Assembly (NCBI GenBank): GCA_030765185.1 | Contig: JAVCDE010000033.1 | Location: forward strand, 138,957-186,988 | Length of the DNA: 48,032 nucleotides | Source: Candidatus Aceula meridiana | GTDB lineage: Bacteria; Omnitrophota; Gorgyraeia; Zapsychrales; Aceulaceae | Direction: 5' to 3' | Part shown: positions 1-9,264 of the stretch, piece after piece | Position numbering within the stretch: position 1 is the first letter of the stretch | Layout: every line of letters begins with the position of its first letter | Position numbers and translations under genes: made by a program | The notes under the pieces: generated by a model | What the model saw: only the letters and a program-made list of their open reading frames with translations | Databases searched by the model: none | What the model was told of the DNA's origin: nothing

Positions 1-1495
1 TATAGGAAACAACGTCAGTGAACATATTGACAACGCTCATTAAAAGATCGCCTACGCCTAAAGCTATCCCTTTAAGAATATTTTTCTTCGGCTGACTGAA
101 AAAAACAACTAAGAAGGCTCCGCCAATAAAAAAAGTCATAACAAACGACGGTAACGCTTGGCCCAAGATAAGCATTTTTGCCACAAAATACATTCCCCAA
201 AGAATAAAAAGCCACCCTATTTCTCCAAGGGCCGCCACAGACGGCATCTTAATAATGCCTCGCCAAAGATGCGCAATGCTTAAGTGAATGGCACCAATCA
301 GAAAACAAAGCATTTGCATATTTTCGTCATTGCGAAGCCACGGCAAAAGAGGGTTAACGCGTCCAGCAATCCAAGCCTGCCCAAAAAATGTTCCTGTTAA
401 AATGCCCCAGACAATCGCGCAAGAACTTAAAACATACATAAGAAAAAACGGAGATTTGTCTTTTATTTTGCTAGAAGCTTTTTTGTCTGCAAAAAATGTT
501 GCTAAGAGAAAAACAAAGCCATAGCCGGCATCACCGATTAAAATCCCAAAAAATATAGATAAAAATGCTAAAAAGAAAAAACTAATATCAAGTTCTTTGT
601 AGCCCGGCAAAATATTCATCATTGAAAATACCGGCTTAATCATGTCAATCCATTTTGGATTACGCAAAAGCGTTGGAATCTTATCATCGTCTGTCGGATC
701 CTCGACAATAAGGCCCCACTTTTCTTTTTTCGCTGCTGCCTGCAACTGCGGACAAACTTCATTAGGGCAAAATCCTTTTAAATAACTAAATTCTTCCGCG
801 TCACCCATTCCTGCTAAAACTTCCTGCACGTGTAAATCGGCTATCTTTCCATCGAGAATATCCTTAAACTCATTTAAATAAAAACTATCTTTAGCAAGAG
901 CACCTTCCATGACCTTGATACTAGTCGCGTCATGAACCTGAGCATTTTTCATGTCGCTCAAAGAAAGATTTGGTAGCGCCACTTCTTCAAAAGGCAAAGA
1001 CTTTTGCTCCTTGCAGACAACTAAACAATAAGCGACTTTTTCTTGAACAAAAATTCTCTCGCAAATAACGTCGCTCGGAAGATTGCTAAGCTGTTTAACC
1101 GGTATTTTAAAAAGACGGGCGCAAAGACCTTTAGTGCGCAATTCCGCAAAATCCGCCAGATTAAAATCTCCCCATCTCTCCCATTTGGCAATTTGTGTCT
1201 TCCGCTTTTTTATGTCATCTTTAACTTGTTTAATCTTATGTAAATCTCGAATAATTTCCTCCAGCAACTCTTCCCAGTCATTTAAGGGCTCTTGCGTGAG
1301 GATAGGTTGAGATTCAAAAAACTCAACAGCTGTCTTTAATTTTCCGATTTGCTCTTTTAAAAGAATAACGTTCGCGCTCTCAGGGACTTTTTCATTTTCG
1401 ATATGAACAACTCCGACGTGGCGAAGGGCATCCAAAGTAGAAAGACTGTCTTTCTTCTGTACAATCAAAAATATCTTTTTCATAGAAACAATCAT
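1..1495 (-). CDS. atpI: V/A-type ATP synthase subunit I, 5' part (runs off the left edge)
   Basis: This is the membrane stator subunit of a V/A-type ATPase, equivalent to the a-subunit of F-type enzymes, which carries ions through the membrane together with ring subunit K. About 498 residues are visible. The N-terminal half is soluble and charged (start MIVSMKKIFLIV, a ferredoxin-like stator domain with coiled-coil stretches). From about residue 300 it becomes strongly hydrophobic with several membrane helices, including FFFLAFLSIFFGILIGDAGY, a family hallmark. The frame is still open at base 1, and the last residues seen (VVNMFTDVVSY) fit the conserved segment before the C-terminal helices. 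The start overlaps the subunit D stop by ATGA, which indicates translational coupling. A second in-frame ATG lies four codons downstream at 1483. The K subunit would be expected beyond the left edge. Confidence 0.95.
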   Translation of the reverse strand, partial: MIVSMKKIFLIVQKKDSLSTLDALRHVGVVHIENEKVPESANVILLKEQIGKLKTAVEFFESQPILTQEPLNDWEELLEEIIRDLHKIKQVKDDIKKRKTQIAKWERWGDFNLADFAELRTKGLCARLFKIPVKQLSNLPSDVICERIFVQEKVAYCLVVCKEQKSLPFEEVALPNLSLSDMKNAQVHDATSIKVMEGALAKDSFYLNEFKDILDGKIADLHVQEVLAGMGDAEEFSYLKGFCPNEVCPQLQAAAKKEKWGLIVEDPTDDDKIPTLLRNPKWIDMIKPVFSMMNILPGYKELDISFFFLAFLSIFFGILIGDAGYGFVFLLATFFADKKASSKIKDKSPFFLMYVLSSCAIVWGILTGTFFGQAWIAGRVNPLLPWLRNDENMQMLCFLIGAIHLSIAHLWRGIIKMPSVAALGEIGWLFILWGMYFVAKMLILGQALPSFVMTFFIGGAFLVVFFSQPKKNILKGIALGVGDLLMSVVNMFTDVVSY

Positions 1496-2109
1496 ATCGC
1501 CATCTCCGCTAAAACAGCCATTTCAATCTTCTTCTTAGCAACTTTGCTTACCCCGACGGCATTAGCCTGTTGGTCACCCAAATAAATACGAATCTTTCTA
1601 ATATTCTCAAGACACTGAGGTATTTTAACTTTTTCAAAAAGATTTACTCTCTGGGTTGTTGTCATAAGCTCCTTTTCAAGCACAGCCAATTGCTTTTGCA
1701 CAACAGCCGTTTCCGTCATTAAGGAAGCGTAAGAGCGAAGTTTAATAATCCCCTCGTCAATCCAAAAAGGCGTGCCATATAAGTCATACTCAACATCTTT
1801 AAATATTACCCTTTTAAAAACAGGAATATCTGCACCGGCAATATTTTGAGTATCCGTTAAAATCTCTTCTGGAAAAATCCATGGTCGTATATCAACTCCG
1901 GGATCGCCGAGAAGTCCTATCCAAGTTTTTAAATTTTGTTCTAACGATTTTAACTGAGCTTGTTTCTTGGCATAAATTTTACGAATTTCAAAGATACGAA
2001 TCTGGAGCTGCTGCTTTTTCAACTGCAGCGTCGGTAAATAATGCATAAACTGCTTAAGACTATCGCGCTGTTTTTTAAGTTCGCTCTTGGTTAGCTTAAT
2101 TTTAAGCAT
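1492..2109 (-). CDS. atpD: V/A-type ATP synthase subunit D
   Basis: This is the central-shaft subunit that turns inside the A3B3 head and couples ATP turnover to ion flow. At 205 residues it has the usual family length. The N-terminus is lysine-rich and helical (start MLKIKLTKSELKKQRDSL), matching the family opening in which an antiparallel coiled coil fills the head. A second long helix forms the C-terminal half. The gene sits 3 bases after subunit B and overlaps subunit I by ATGA, the order found in chlamydial and spirochaetal V-ATPase operons. The symbol follows V-type naming and does not mean the F-type beta subunit. Confidence 0.95.
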   Translation of the reverse strand: MLKIKLTKSELKKQRDSLKQFMHYLPTLQLKKQQLQIRIFEIRKIYAKKQAQLKSLEQNLKTWIGLLGDPGVDIRPWIFPEEILTDTQNIAGADIPVFKRVIFKDVEYDLYGTPFWIDEGIIKLRSYASLMTETAVVQKQLAVLEKELMTTTQRVNLFEKVKIPQCLENIRKIRIYLGDQQANAVGVSKVAKKKIEMAVLAEMAI

Positions 2110-2112
2110 CTG

Positions 2113-3408
2113 CTATTTTTTCTTCCAATATTTTTTAATTAATGAATCTTTGATTCCAGTCTCGGCTGGCTCAAAAATACTCGATAAAATCTCCCACCCT
2201 TTATCAAGCGCTCCTTCAAGCGGAATATTTAAAGATAAATCCATAAGTTCTTTTTCAAAACGGCCACCATATTTTAAAAGCTTATCGTCCCACTCGCTCA
2301 TCTGAAAGCCCATAGACTTCTTTTCAATAGTTTCTTTAAAGTCTGCATAAAGCTGAATCATGCGATCCATAATCGCTCTATGGTCATCACGTGTGTCTCC
2401 GTTGACTTGCTGTTTTAATCGGCTCAATGATCCAAAAGGCTCAATGTGTCCATTTTTCAAATAAAGCTGCCCTTCGGTAATATAGCCAGTATTGTCCGGC
2501 ACAGGATGCGTAACATCATCTCCTGGCATTGTCGTAACCGCTAATACTGTAATCGACCCTGCATCATCAAAGTCAACGGCCTTTTCATAGCGCTTAGCCA
2601 ATTGGCTATAAAGATCTCCGGGATAGCCGCGATTAGACGGAATCTGCTCCATGGTGATAGCAATCTCTTTTAAAGAATCAGCAAAGTTTGTCATGTCCGT
2701 CAAGAGAACCAAGACCTTTTTTCCATCTAATGCAAATTTCTCCGCAACAGCTAAACACATATCCGGAACTAGAAGACACTCGACTGTTGGATCAGAGGCT
2801 GTGTGAATAAAAAAGATAGATTTCGGCAAAACTCCATGCTTATCAAACGTATCTCGGAAAAATAAATAATCATCATATTTTAAGCCCATGCCGCCTAAAA
2901 CAATAAGGTCGACTTCTGCTTGCATCGCGATACGCGCTAAAAGCGGATTGTATGGTTCTCCGGCTACAGAAAAAATCGGGAGTTTTTGTGACTCAACCAA
3001 AGAATTAAAAACATCAATCATCGGAATTCCGGTGCGCACCATATTTTTTGGGACAATACGTTTTGAAGGATTAACCGATGGCCCGCCGATATTACTAAGG
3101 TTTTCTTCAAGGGCCGGTCCATTGTCGCGCGGCTGACCGCTTCCTGTAAAAATACGACCTAAAAGATTTTCAGAAAAAGATACCTGCATCGGATGTTTTA
3201 AAAACCTTACTTTGTCATTGGTTGCGATACCACGGCTTCCCGCTAAAACCTGGAGAGATACCCGATCACGGTCTAAACGAATGACCTGGGCTAAAGAAAC
3301 ACCCCCCTGAGTTTGCACTTCGGCTAGCTCGCCATATCCGACGTCTTTTGCCTCGACGGTAATAACATCCCCGGAAATTTGAATAATCTCATTATAAACT
3401 TTGTGCAT
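2113..3408 (-). CDS. atpB: V/A-type ATP synthase subunit B (non-catalytic)
   Basis: This is the regulatory, non-catalytic subunit of the A3B3 head. It has 431 residues, the normal length. The N-terminal beta-barrel (start [20 protein letters not shown]) is followed by the nucleotide-binding fold. At about residues 150-165 the position of the P-loop reads [17 protein letters not shown], without a GxxxxGK[ST] motif, as expected for B rather than A. Other family segments visible are [29 protein letters not shown] and [20 protein letters not shown]. The last of these is the conserved loop before the C-terminal helical domain. It is one base away from subunit A upstream and 3 bases from D, so it belongs to the same transcript. 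Confidence 0.97.
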   Translation of the reverse strand: MHKVYNEIIQISGDVITVEAKDVGYGELAEVQTQGGVSLAQVIRLDRDRVSLQVLAGSRGIATNDKVRFLKHPMQVSFSENLLGRIFTGSGQPRDNGPALEENLSNIGGPSVNPSKRIVPKNMVRTGIPMIDVFNSLVESQKLPIFSVAGEPYNPLLARIAMQAEVDLIVLGGMGLKYDDYLFFRDTFDKHGVLPKSIFFIHTASDPTVECLLVPDMCLAVAEKFALDGKKVLVLLTDMTNFADSLKEIAITMEQIPSNRGYPGDLYSQLAKRYEKAVDFDDAGSITVLAVTTMPGDDVTHPVPDNTGYITEGQLYLKNGHIEPFGSLSRLKQQVNGDTRDDHRAIMDRMIQLYADFKETIEKKSMGFQMSEWDDKLLKYGGRFEKELMDLSLNIPLEGALDKGWEILSSIFEPAETGIKDSLIKKYWKKK

Positions 3409-3409
3409 A

Positions 3410-5146
3410 TTAAACCGCCTTTTTACTCTTAATTTGTTCTAATATATCTTGTTCAATTTTCTTAAAGTCATCTGCTTGAAATTCTAATGTGTTCCAATTA
3501 ATAAATTTCTGGCGAAGCTCTAAGAAAAACTTTCGAGCTTCATCTTTACTTTCAATTTGAAATTTTGATTTAATAATATCGCTAATCAAATTAAAAACAT
3601 ATGTTTGACGCTCTGCGATAGTTGCCTCGTCAATTTTATCAAAAGCATTCTGCTGCAGATAGACAGCGTCGAAGAATTCGCCCTTTAGGTAATCAATAAA
3701 ATCCTCGATGCCTGTTCCGTCTTCACCAACGACTTTCATCATTTGATTAATTTCATCGCTTCGTTTTAAGATAGCTGTCGCGCTCTTAAGCGCTTCCGCG
3801 TCAATAAAGCTTTCATACTTGCTCCAGCTCTGTAGAGGGTCAATCGCCGGATACCGACGAGCGTTTGCGCGGTCACGCGAAAGCCCGTGAAACGCGCCAA
3901 CAACTTTTAAAGTAGATTGTGTTACAGGTTCTTCAAAATTTCCACCAGCAGGGCTTACAGCGCCGCCAATGGTAACGGATCCAACTTTTCCATCACGCAG
4001 CTGGACAATGCCTGCTCTTTCATAAAACGAAGCAATACGTGATTCAAGATACGCAGGGAAAGCTTCTTCGCCGGGGATTTCTTCTAAGCGTCCGGACATC
4101 TCGCGCATAGCTTGCGCCCAGCGGGATGTTGAATCCGCTAAAAGAAAAACATTAAGACCCATTTGACGATAATATTCTGCAATAGTCACAGCTGTATAAA
4201 CACTAGACTCACGAGCGGCAACCGGCATAGAACTTGTGTTGCAAATGATAATCGTTCTATCCATTAATGTTTTTTTTGTCTTAGGATCAATTAATTCCGG
4301 AAATGTTTTTAAAACCTCAACGACCTCACCAGCACGTTCGCCACAGGCCGCGATAACAACAATATCAACATCCGCATGACGGCTTAGAAGATGCTGCAAA
4401 ACTGTTTTCCCAGCACCAAAAGGGCCAGGCGTACAAAATGTTCCGCCAATCGCAACCGGAACCAAAGTATCAATGATTCGGATTTTTGTAACAAGAGGTT
4501 TTTCAGGTTTAATTTTCTTGATATAGGCTTTGATAGGAACCTTGACAGGCCAAGTCACCTTCATGGTAAGCATATGCGTTTTACCGTTAGCATCCTTCAC
4601 TTTAGCGATTACCTGCTTTAAATCATATTTTCCTTTTTCTACAACCTCAAGAACCTCAACTTCTTTTGCAATATTAAACGGCACCATGATATTATGCTCA
4701 AAAATTTTCTCAGGGACAAATCCAACACGCATCCCAGCGCGGAGCTTGTCTCCAACGTTAACCGTAGGCGTAAATTCCCATTTCTGCTCTTCTTCTAAAG
4801 CATTTAAATAAACGCCACGCTTTAAAAAGAATCCATGAGCCTCGGCAAGCCTTGGCAAAGGATTTTGAAGCCCGTCAAAAACCTGCCCTAAAAGACCCGG
4901 CCCTAACTCTACGCTTAAAAGCTCGCCGGAAAACTCGACATCATCACCCACACGCACGCCATCAGTATCTTCATAAACCTGAAGTTCAGCACGTCTCCCG
5001 CGAATACGTATAACCTCGGACTTTAAACGGTCTTTATCTTGTACAATGTAGGCCACCTCATTTTGAATAACATTAGTTTCGAATTCAACGGATACCATGT
5101 TCCCGTTAACTCCGATAACCTTCCCCTTACGTAAATGATCTGCCAT
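3410..5146 (-). CDS. atpA: V/A-type ATP synthase catalytic subunit A
   Basis: This is the catalytic subunit, which hydrolyses or makes ATP. It has 578 residues, typical of V/A-type A subunits. The P-loop [12 protein letters not shown] lies near residues 240-250. The non-homologous insert typical of A subunits precedes it at roughly residues 120-210. Conserved segments [33 protein letters not shown] and [20 protein letters not shown] follow. The C-terminal helical domain ends in charged residues. A good ribosome-binding site (AAGGAG) precedes the ATG, and the 13-base gap to the DUF2764 gene fits one operon. Confidence 0.98.
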   Translation of the reverse strand: MADHLRKGKVIGVNGNMVSVEFETNVIQNEVAYIVQDKDRLKSEVIRIRGRRAELQVYEDTDGVRVGDDVEFSGELLSVELGPGLLGQVFDGLQNPLPRLAEAHGFFLKRGVYLNALEEEQKWEFTPTVNVGDKLRAGMRVGFVPEKIFEHNIMVPFNIAKEVEVLEVVEKGKYDLKQVIAKVKDANGKTHMLTMKVTWPVKVPIKAYIKKIKPEKPLVTKIRIIDTLVPVAIGGTFCTPGPFGAGKTVLQHLLSRHADVDIVVIAACGERAGEVVEVLKTFPELIDPKTKKTLMDRTIIICNTSSMPVAARESSVYTAVTIAEYYRQMGLNVFLLADSTSRWAQAMREMSGRLEEIPGEEAFPAYLESRIASFYERAGIVQLRDGKVGSVTIGGAVSPAGGNFEEPVTQSTLKVVGAFHGLSRDRANARRYPAIDPLQSWSKYESFIDAEALKSATAILKRSDEINQMMKVVGEDGTGIEDFIDYLKGEFFDAVYLQQNAFDKIDEATIAERQTYVFNLISDIIKSKFQIESKDEARKFFLELRQKFINWNTLEFQADDFKKIEQDILEQIKSKKAV

Positions 5147-5159
5147 AAAATAATCTCCT

Positions 5160-5711
5160 TTAAATTTTCGAAAAAAGCTCTTCGAAAGCTTCCGCTTTCC
5201 TATAAGCCTCGAATTGGGCTGCGCCTTTTTCAGAATTAATTTCCTGATGGCGCTCTAACAGTTGAATTTTAAGTGAGTATGTTATTAAAAAAATTAAATC
5301 GAAAAGATGATTTACTGAAATCTCGTCGAACTTCTCCCATCTATATCGGTCTAATATCTTCTCAGATTCAAAAGGATTCTCAGCCTTAGCAGCGCGATTA
5401 ACCACATCAACAGAGATTTGATCTGCGTATCTATCTCCACGGACATAATCCGAAGAATCTTTATCTATCCTTTTAGCACGCACGCGCACCATCTCATTTT
5501 TAAAAAGTCTGTTAAATTTAGCGATGGCCCAAAGGGTAGGATGCTCAGCGTGAGTATTGTCGAAGTCTAAAACGGCTTGATTTAAGATACAAAAATCTTT
5601 TTCGCTTATCAATCTTTGGCAATTATCTAAAAATTCTCTGTAAGAAAAAGGCAAGGCTTTTTCAAAGTCAAGAGACGGAAGGCTGGCAGCTAAATAATAA
5701 AAATCAGACAT
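5160..5711 (-). CDS. V-ATPase-associated DUF2764 protein
   Basis: This 183-residue soluble protein is encoded between subunits E and A. The N-terminus (MSDFYYLAASLPSLDF) matches the opening of DUF2764 proteins, which occupy the same slot in V-ATPase operons of Chlamydiae, Bacteroidetes and spirochaetes. The body is alpha-helical and charged, with no membrane segment or catalytic motif. The position suggests a structural role. It may substitute for the C (d-like) subunit that links the central shaft to the membrane ring, because no separate C gene is visible here. That role is inference; the family assignment rests on the N-terminal motif, the length and the gene order. Confidence 0.8.
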   Translation of the reverse strand: MSDFYYLAASLPSLDFEKALPFSYREFLDNCQRLISEKDFCILNQAVLDFDNTHAEHPTLWAIAKFNRLFKNEMVRVRAKRIDKDSSDYVRGDRYADQISVDVVNRAAKAENPFESEKILDRYRWEKFDEISVNHLFDLIFLITYSLKIQLLERHQEINSEKGAAQFEAYRKAEAFEELFSKI

Positions 5712-5726
5712 CGATATCTTTAGGGT

Positions 5727-6341
5727 TTACTTTTGTGAATCTTTAACAAGGGCGCCGATCTCTGGATTAAGATAAGCGCTTAGATATTCCGATAGACTCT
5801 CGTCGGTAAAATCAAAACTTGATTTGCCGGAATCAAAACTAATCGTAAATCCAGCGGCGATTTCTTCAGAAGATTCAAAAGTGATCTTTTGCTTAATTTC
5901 TTCTTGAATCTTTGCGATAGCGCCTTTTTTTAAACTTTCCAAATCGCTTTTTCCTAAAACAACTTTAATATCCGCGCTGGCATCTGTTTTCTCGCAAAAA
6001 TTCTTAGCGACCTCTGTAATAATGCCGGCTAAAGCCTCTGGACTTAGAGATTCTTTGACATCTTTTTTAATAATTGTATTTAAAATTTTCTGAATTTCTC
6101 TTCTTAAATCAAGGACCATGTCACGGGCGGCCTGCTTGATGGCGGCTTTGGCAGTCTCTTCTAATCTCTCTGCTTCACGATGAGCCGTATCCAAAATATC
6201 TTTCTCCTGTTTTTGCGCCTGCTCCACAATAACCTTAGCTTTTTCTTGGGCGCTAGCTTCGATGGTTTGAGCTTTTTCTTTCGCAGCTAAAAAACCTTCT
6301 TGCTTAATCTTATCAATAAGCTCTTGAACTTGTTTTGCCAT
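5727..6341 (-). CDS. atpE: V/A-type ATP synthase subunit E
   Basis: This is the peripheral-stalk subunit that ties the A3B3 head to subunit I. It has 204 residues. The first ~110 residues are a long alanine/lysine/glutamate-rich coiled coil, and the C-terminal half is the compact alpha/beta head-binding domain (VVLGKSDLESLKKGAIAKI onward). It is the first gene of the operon. A strong AAGGAG site lies 7 bases before the ATG, and the 147 bases upstream (6342-6488) are AT-rich with no coding potential seen. The promoter probably lies there, although only a weak -10-like TATATT is visible near 6378. Confidence 0.93.
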   Translation of the reverse strand: MAKQVQELIDKIKQEGFLAAKEKAQTIEASAQEKAKVIVEQAQKQEKDILDTAHREAERLEETAKAAIKQAARDMVLDLRREIQKILNTIIKKDVKESLSPEALAGIITEVAKNFCEKTDASADIKVVLGKSDLESLKKGAIAKIQEEIKQKITFESSEEIAAGFTISFDSGKSSFDFTDESLSEYLSAYLNPEIGALVKDSQK

Positions 6342-6473
6342 AACTTTTCTCCTTGAAAAAATAGGTCTTTTTAAATATAGATGAAAATTTTTTAAGAAAT
6401 AGCCTGAATCCCTCGCCGAAAATTTTACCCTTTAATCTAAAAAATGAGAATTTATTTTATTTCTGCTCGGGAG

Positions 6474-6500
6474 GGATCCTTCTTAAATCTAGAAGGATCC
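6474..6500. repeat. 9-bp inverted repeat at the 3' end of pyrF
   Basis: GGATCCTTC (6474-6482) and GAAGGATCC (6492-6500) are perfect inverted copies with a 9-base spacer, spanning the pyrF stop codon. The RNA could form a stable stem at the end of the pyrimidine transcript. No U-run follows on the minus strand, so it is not a textbook intrinsic terminator. It may instead protect the 3' end or pair with a factor-dependent termination site. Confidence 0.5.
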
Positions 6501-7220
6501 ACTTTCTTTTAAAATTTCTTTGGCAGATTTGAGGGGGTCTTTGGACTGGACAATCGGACGGCCAACAACCAAATAGTTACTTCCGTTTTGTACAGCCAAA
6601 CAAGGTGTGGCGACACGTTTTTGATCACCGACATCAACGCCTCTGGGTCTTATCCCAGGAGTCACGATAATAAAGTCTTCGCCAAGCTCTTTGCGAATAA
6701 CAGCTGCTTCATGAACCGAGGCAACAACCCCATCTAAACCCACTTTTTTTGCCAAAAGAGCACGTTCTTTTACAAGAGTTTGTATGTTATCCTTATTCGC
6801 TTCACTTGTCAAGACTGTTATTCCAAGGCTCAGAGGCTTTCTAACCTTAAGAGCTTCAGCGGTTTTTATCGCTGATTGAACGGCCATAGCAAGCATTTCT
6901 TGGCCACCAACTATGTGCATAGTATACATAAGAATACTATTACTATTGATTTCTTCCGGTCCGGTTACTGCTTTTAAGCCCACAGCAGATTCAACAGCCT
7001 TTGCAACTGTATTAGGAATATCGTGATATTTCAAGTCAAGAAAAACTTCTTTGCCCTTAGCTTGTATATAGCGCACGGCCACAGGACCACAAGCGGTAAA
7101 AAGCTGACTACCTACCTTAAAAATATCAACCACAGGCGAAAGAGTATCAATAAGATTGCGTGCTTGTTCAAAAGTTTCGACATCTAGGGCAACAATAAGT
7201 TTTGGCGCTTTTGGGCTCAT
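6489..7220 (-). CDS. pyrF: Orotidine 5'-phosphate decarboxylase
   Basis: PyrF decarboxylates OMP to UMP, the last step of de novo pyrimidine synthesis. It is a 243-residue TIM barrel. The first strand reads LIVALDVETFEQA and the catalytic block is DLKYHDIPNTV near residues 62-72, which contains the Asp-Lys-Asp network. A C-terminal phosphate-binding loop is seen at GSNYLVVGRPIVQSKDP. TPGIRPRG is the usual conserved segment, with GDQKRVATP just after it. The length is typical of the bacterial group-I type. The start overlaps the pyrD stop by ATGA. It is the last gene of the pyrimidine locus. Confidence 0.97.
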   Translation of the reverse strand: MSPKAPKLIVALDVETFEQARNLIDTLSPVVDIFKVGSQLFTACGPVAVRYIQAKGKEVFLDLKYHDIPNTVAKAVESAVGLKAVTGPEEINSNSILMYTMHIVGGQEMLAMAVQSAIKTAEALKVRKPLSLGITVLTSEANKDNIQTLVKERALLAKKVGLDGVVASVHEAAVIRKELGEDFIIVTPGIRPRGVDVGDQKRVATPCLAVQNGSNYLVVGRPIVQSKDPLKSAKEILKESGSF

Positions 7221-8122
7221 GTTCTTATACTTCCAATCAGCTGCTTAATGTCTTTAATTTTGTTCTTTTTCATATATTTCTTAATTCCCGATAAAATCTC
7301 TATTGATGCATTCGGATTGACAAAGCTTGCTGTGCCAACAGCAACCATAGACGCCCCGGCAATCAAAAACTCTAAAGCATCATCGTTCGTCATAATCCCA
7401 CCCATTGCAATAATCGGCATCTTCGTTTCTCTGTAAATATCATAAACCATTTTTAAAGCAATAGGCTTTATGGCTGGGCCACTTAATCCCCCGACAATAT
7501 TACCCAAAACAGGTTTACGATTTTTTATATCAATGGCCATTGCTGCAAATGTATTCACCAGGCTCACAGCATCTGCCCCTGCTTTCTTGGCAGCTTGAGC
7601 AATCTCGACGATATTGGTGACATTCGGCGTAAGTTTGGCAATCACAGGCTTCTTACAAACTTTTTTAACTGCCTTTACCAGGCGATAAGTCGCTTTTGCA
7701 TCTTGTGCCACAAGTTGCTTTTTCTTTAAATTCGGACAAGAAAGGTTCAGCTCTATCGCGCAAATGCCCTTTGCATTGTTTACTTTCTTTGCAAGAGTCA
7801 CAAATTCTTTATCTGTATTCGCGGAAATGCTTAAAATCACAGGAATTTTGAACTTGGTAAGCTTTGGCAATTTTTCACTCAAAAAATTATCAATGCCTTG
7901 ATTCTCAATGCCAATGGCATTGATCATCCCCGACGGAGTCTCGACAATTCTTGGAGATGGATTACCTTCGCGCAAATTTAATGTCACGGTCTTTGGAACA
8001 ATTGCCCCCAATTGAGAAATTTTAGATGGGCTGCAATATTTCTCAATATATCCAAACGTGCCCGAGGCAACTGTGACCGGATTTTTAAATTGTACTTTTC
8101 CTATTTTGACGTTTAGTTTCAT
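7217..8122 (-). CDS. pyrD: Dihydroorotate dehydrogenase, class 1B catalytic subunit
   Basis: PyrD oxidises dihydroorotate to orotate with FMN. Class 1B enzymes work as PyrD2-PyrK2 and pass electrons to NAD+. It has 301 residues, the normal 1B length. Markers are NPVTVASGTFGY at the N-terminus, LNLSCPN with the nearby substrate-binding Asn, and GLSGPAIKPIALKMV. The flavin phosphate site is IIAMGGIMTNDDALEF...AVGTASF. A pyrK gene two genes upstream confirms class 1B. The only gene between them is the small TSUP transporter. Spacing to that gene is 3 bases, so co-transcription is likely. Confidence 0.97.
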   Translation of the reverse strand: MKLNVKIGKVQFKNPVTVASGTFGYIEKYCSPSKISQLGAIVPKTVTLNLREGNPSPRIVETPSGMINAIGIENQGIDNFLSEKLPKLTKFKIPVILSISANTDKEFVTLAKKVNNAKGICAIELNLSCPNLKKKQLVAQDAKATYRLVKAVKKVCKKPVIAKLTPNVTNIVEIAQAAKKAGADAVSLVNTFAAMAIDIKNRKPVLGNIVGGLSGPAIKPIALKMVYDIYRETKMPIIAMGGIMTNDDALEFLIAGASMVAVGTASFVNPNASIEILSGIKKYMKKNKIKDIKQLIGSIRT

Positions 8123-8125
8123 ATA

Positions 8126-8485
8126 TTATTTTAAAAAAATCATTTTTAATCCCAAAACAAGAAGAAACCCTCCAAAAACCTTTTTGAGCTGGGGCCCTGG
8201 AACAGCTTGAATCCAATCTGCTCCAAAATAAGCACCGAAGACAAATCCAAGCGCAATAAACATGGCCATGGTCCAATTGACATGTCCTTCTTGATAATAG
8301 CGTAAAACAGCTAAGATGCCAATAGGTGGAAGCAAAATGGCTAAACATGTCCCTTGCGCCTGGTGTTGCGTCAAGCCGAACATATAAACCAAAGCCGGTA
8401 TCATAATTGCGCCTCCGCCGATGCCAAAGATACCGCTAAAGACTCCTCCGACAAGACCAACAGTCATATAAAGAATATGTTGCAT
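8126..8485 (-). CDS. Half-size TSUP (TauE/SafE) family membrane protein
   Basis: This 119-residue protein has about four membrane helices. The first is glycine-rich (VGLVGGVFSGIFGIGGGAIM), the hallmark of the TSUP/TauE/SafE (DUF81) transporter family. Full members have about 250 residues with two copies of this domain, so this is one half-unit and would have to act as a dimer. Stand-alone halves are known in the family. Known substrates of full-length members are sulphite, sulphoacetate and other small organic anions; I cannot assign one here. The start overlaps the pyrK stop by one base and pyrD follows 3 bases later. It is therefore embedded in the pyrimidine operon, which suggests transport of a pyrimidine-related anion or chance insertion. 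Confidence 0.85.
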   Translation of the reverse strand: MQHILYMTVGLVGGVFSGIFGIGGGAIMIPALVYMFGLTQHQAQGTCLAILLPPIGILAVLRYYQEGHVNWTMAMFIALGFVFGAYFGADWIQAVPGPQLKKVFGGFLLVLGLKMIFLK

Positions 8486-9264
8486 TATGCCCCTCCCTGA
8501 AAAATAACCTCATCTAAATCGAAAACCGGGCCATCATGGCAAACGGTTTTATATCCATGTTTTGTTTTTGTCGAGCATCCTAAACACGTTCCGACGCCGC
8601 AAGCCATGACTTCCTCTAAAGATGCCTGGCCCTTTATTTTGTTCTTTTTCGCAAACGCCTGAACTGATGCCATCATGGGTTTTGGGCCGCATGTATAAAT
8701 AAATGTTGGTTTCGCTAAATTAATCTTTGTGAAAAGCTTGGAGACCCGCCCTTTAACGCCAATGCTACCATCATCCGTTGAAACAAAAACCTTGCATCCG
8801 TTTTGCTGAAATTCTTTAAAAGAAAAAACATGACCTCGCGTGCGTCCCCCATAAAGAAGAATAAGGTCGTATCCTTTATTTTTTAGTTTATCCGTAAGTA
8901 GCAAAAACGGTGCTACGCCGACTCCTCCTGCCACCATCACCACTTGCTTTATTCCCTTAGGCGGCATTGAAAATGGCGTACCTAAAGGCCCAAGGCAATC
9001 GATGCTGCTATTTCTTTTCTTTTTGGAAAGAATTTGCGTGCCGTCGCCAACAACTTCATATAAAATTTCAAGACTTTTTTGAGCACGGAAAACACTAAAT
9101 GGCCGACGGAAAAACGGCTTTAAGCCGTCTGAAACGCGCAGGTGCACAAACTGACCTGGCTTAATTTTCTTTAAAAGAAACTTTGCGTTTAAAGATAAAC
9201 GAAAGAAATTTGCACAAACTTTTTTATTCGAAATAACTTTATAACGTTTTTGATTTCTTAACAT
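8485..9264 (-). CDS. pyrK: Dihydroorotate dehydrogenase electron-transfer subunit
   Basis: PyrK carries FAD and a [2Fe-2S] cluster and passes electrons from PyrD to NAD+. It has 259 residues in the usual order. The FAD-binding barrel includes RRPFSVFRAQ near residue 50, and the NAD-binding domain includes VMVAGGVGVAPFLLL. The C-terminal cluster loop CGVGTCLGCSTKT with a later VCHDGPVF supplies the four cysteines. The Arg-Pro-Phe/Tyr-Ser flavin motif is intact. The 5' end overlaps the preceding methyltransferase gene by 26 bases. The start is the ATG giving MLRNQKRYKVIS, which agrees with the length of the family. Confidence 0.95.
   Translation of the reverse strand: MLRNQKRYKVISNKKVCANFFRLSLNAKFLLKKIKPGQFVHLRVSDGLKPFFRRPFSVFRAQKSLEILYEVVGDGTQILSKKKRNSSIDCLGPLGTPFSMPPKGIKQVVMVAGGVGVAPFLLLTDKLKNKGYDLILLYGGRTRGHVFSFKEFQQNGCKVFVSTDDGSIGVKGRVSKLFTKINLAKPTFIYTCGPKPMMASVQAFAKKNKIKGQASLEEVMACGVGTCLGCSTKTKHGYKTVCHDGPVFDLDEVIFQGGA

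Noticed and set aside
6474-6500. Intrinsic terminator of the pyrimidine locus
   Set aside because: The stem is perfect, but no U-run follows on either strand at the right distance; reported only as an inverted repeat.
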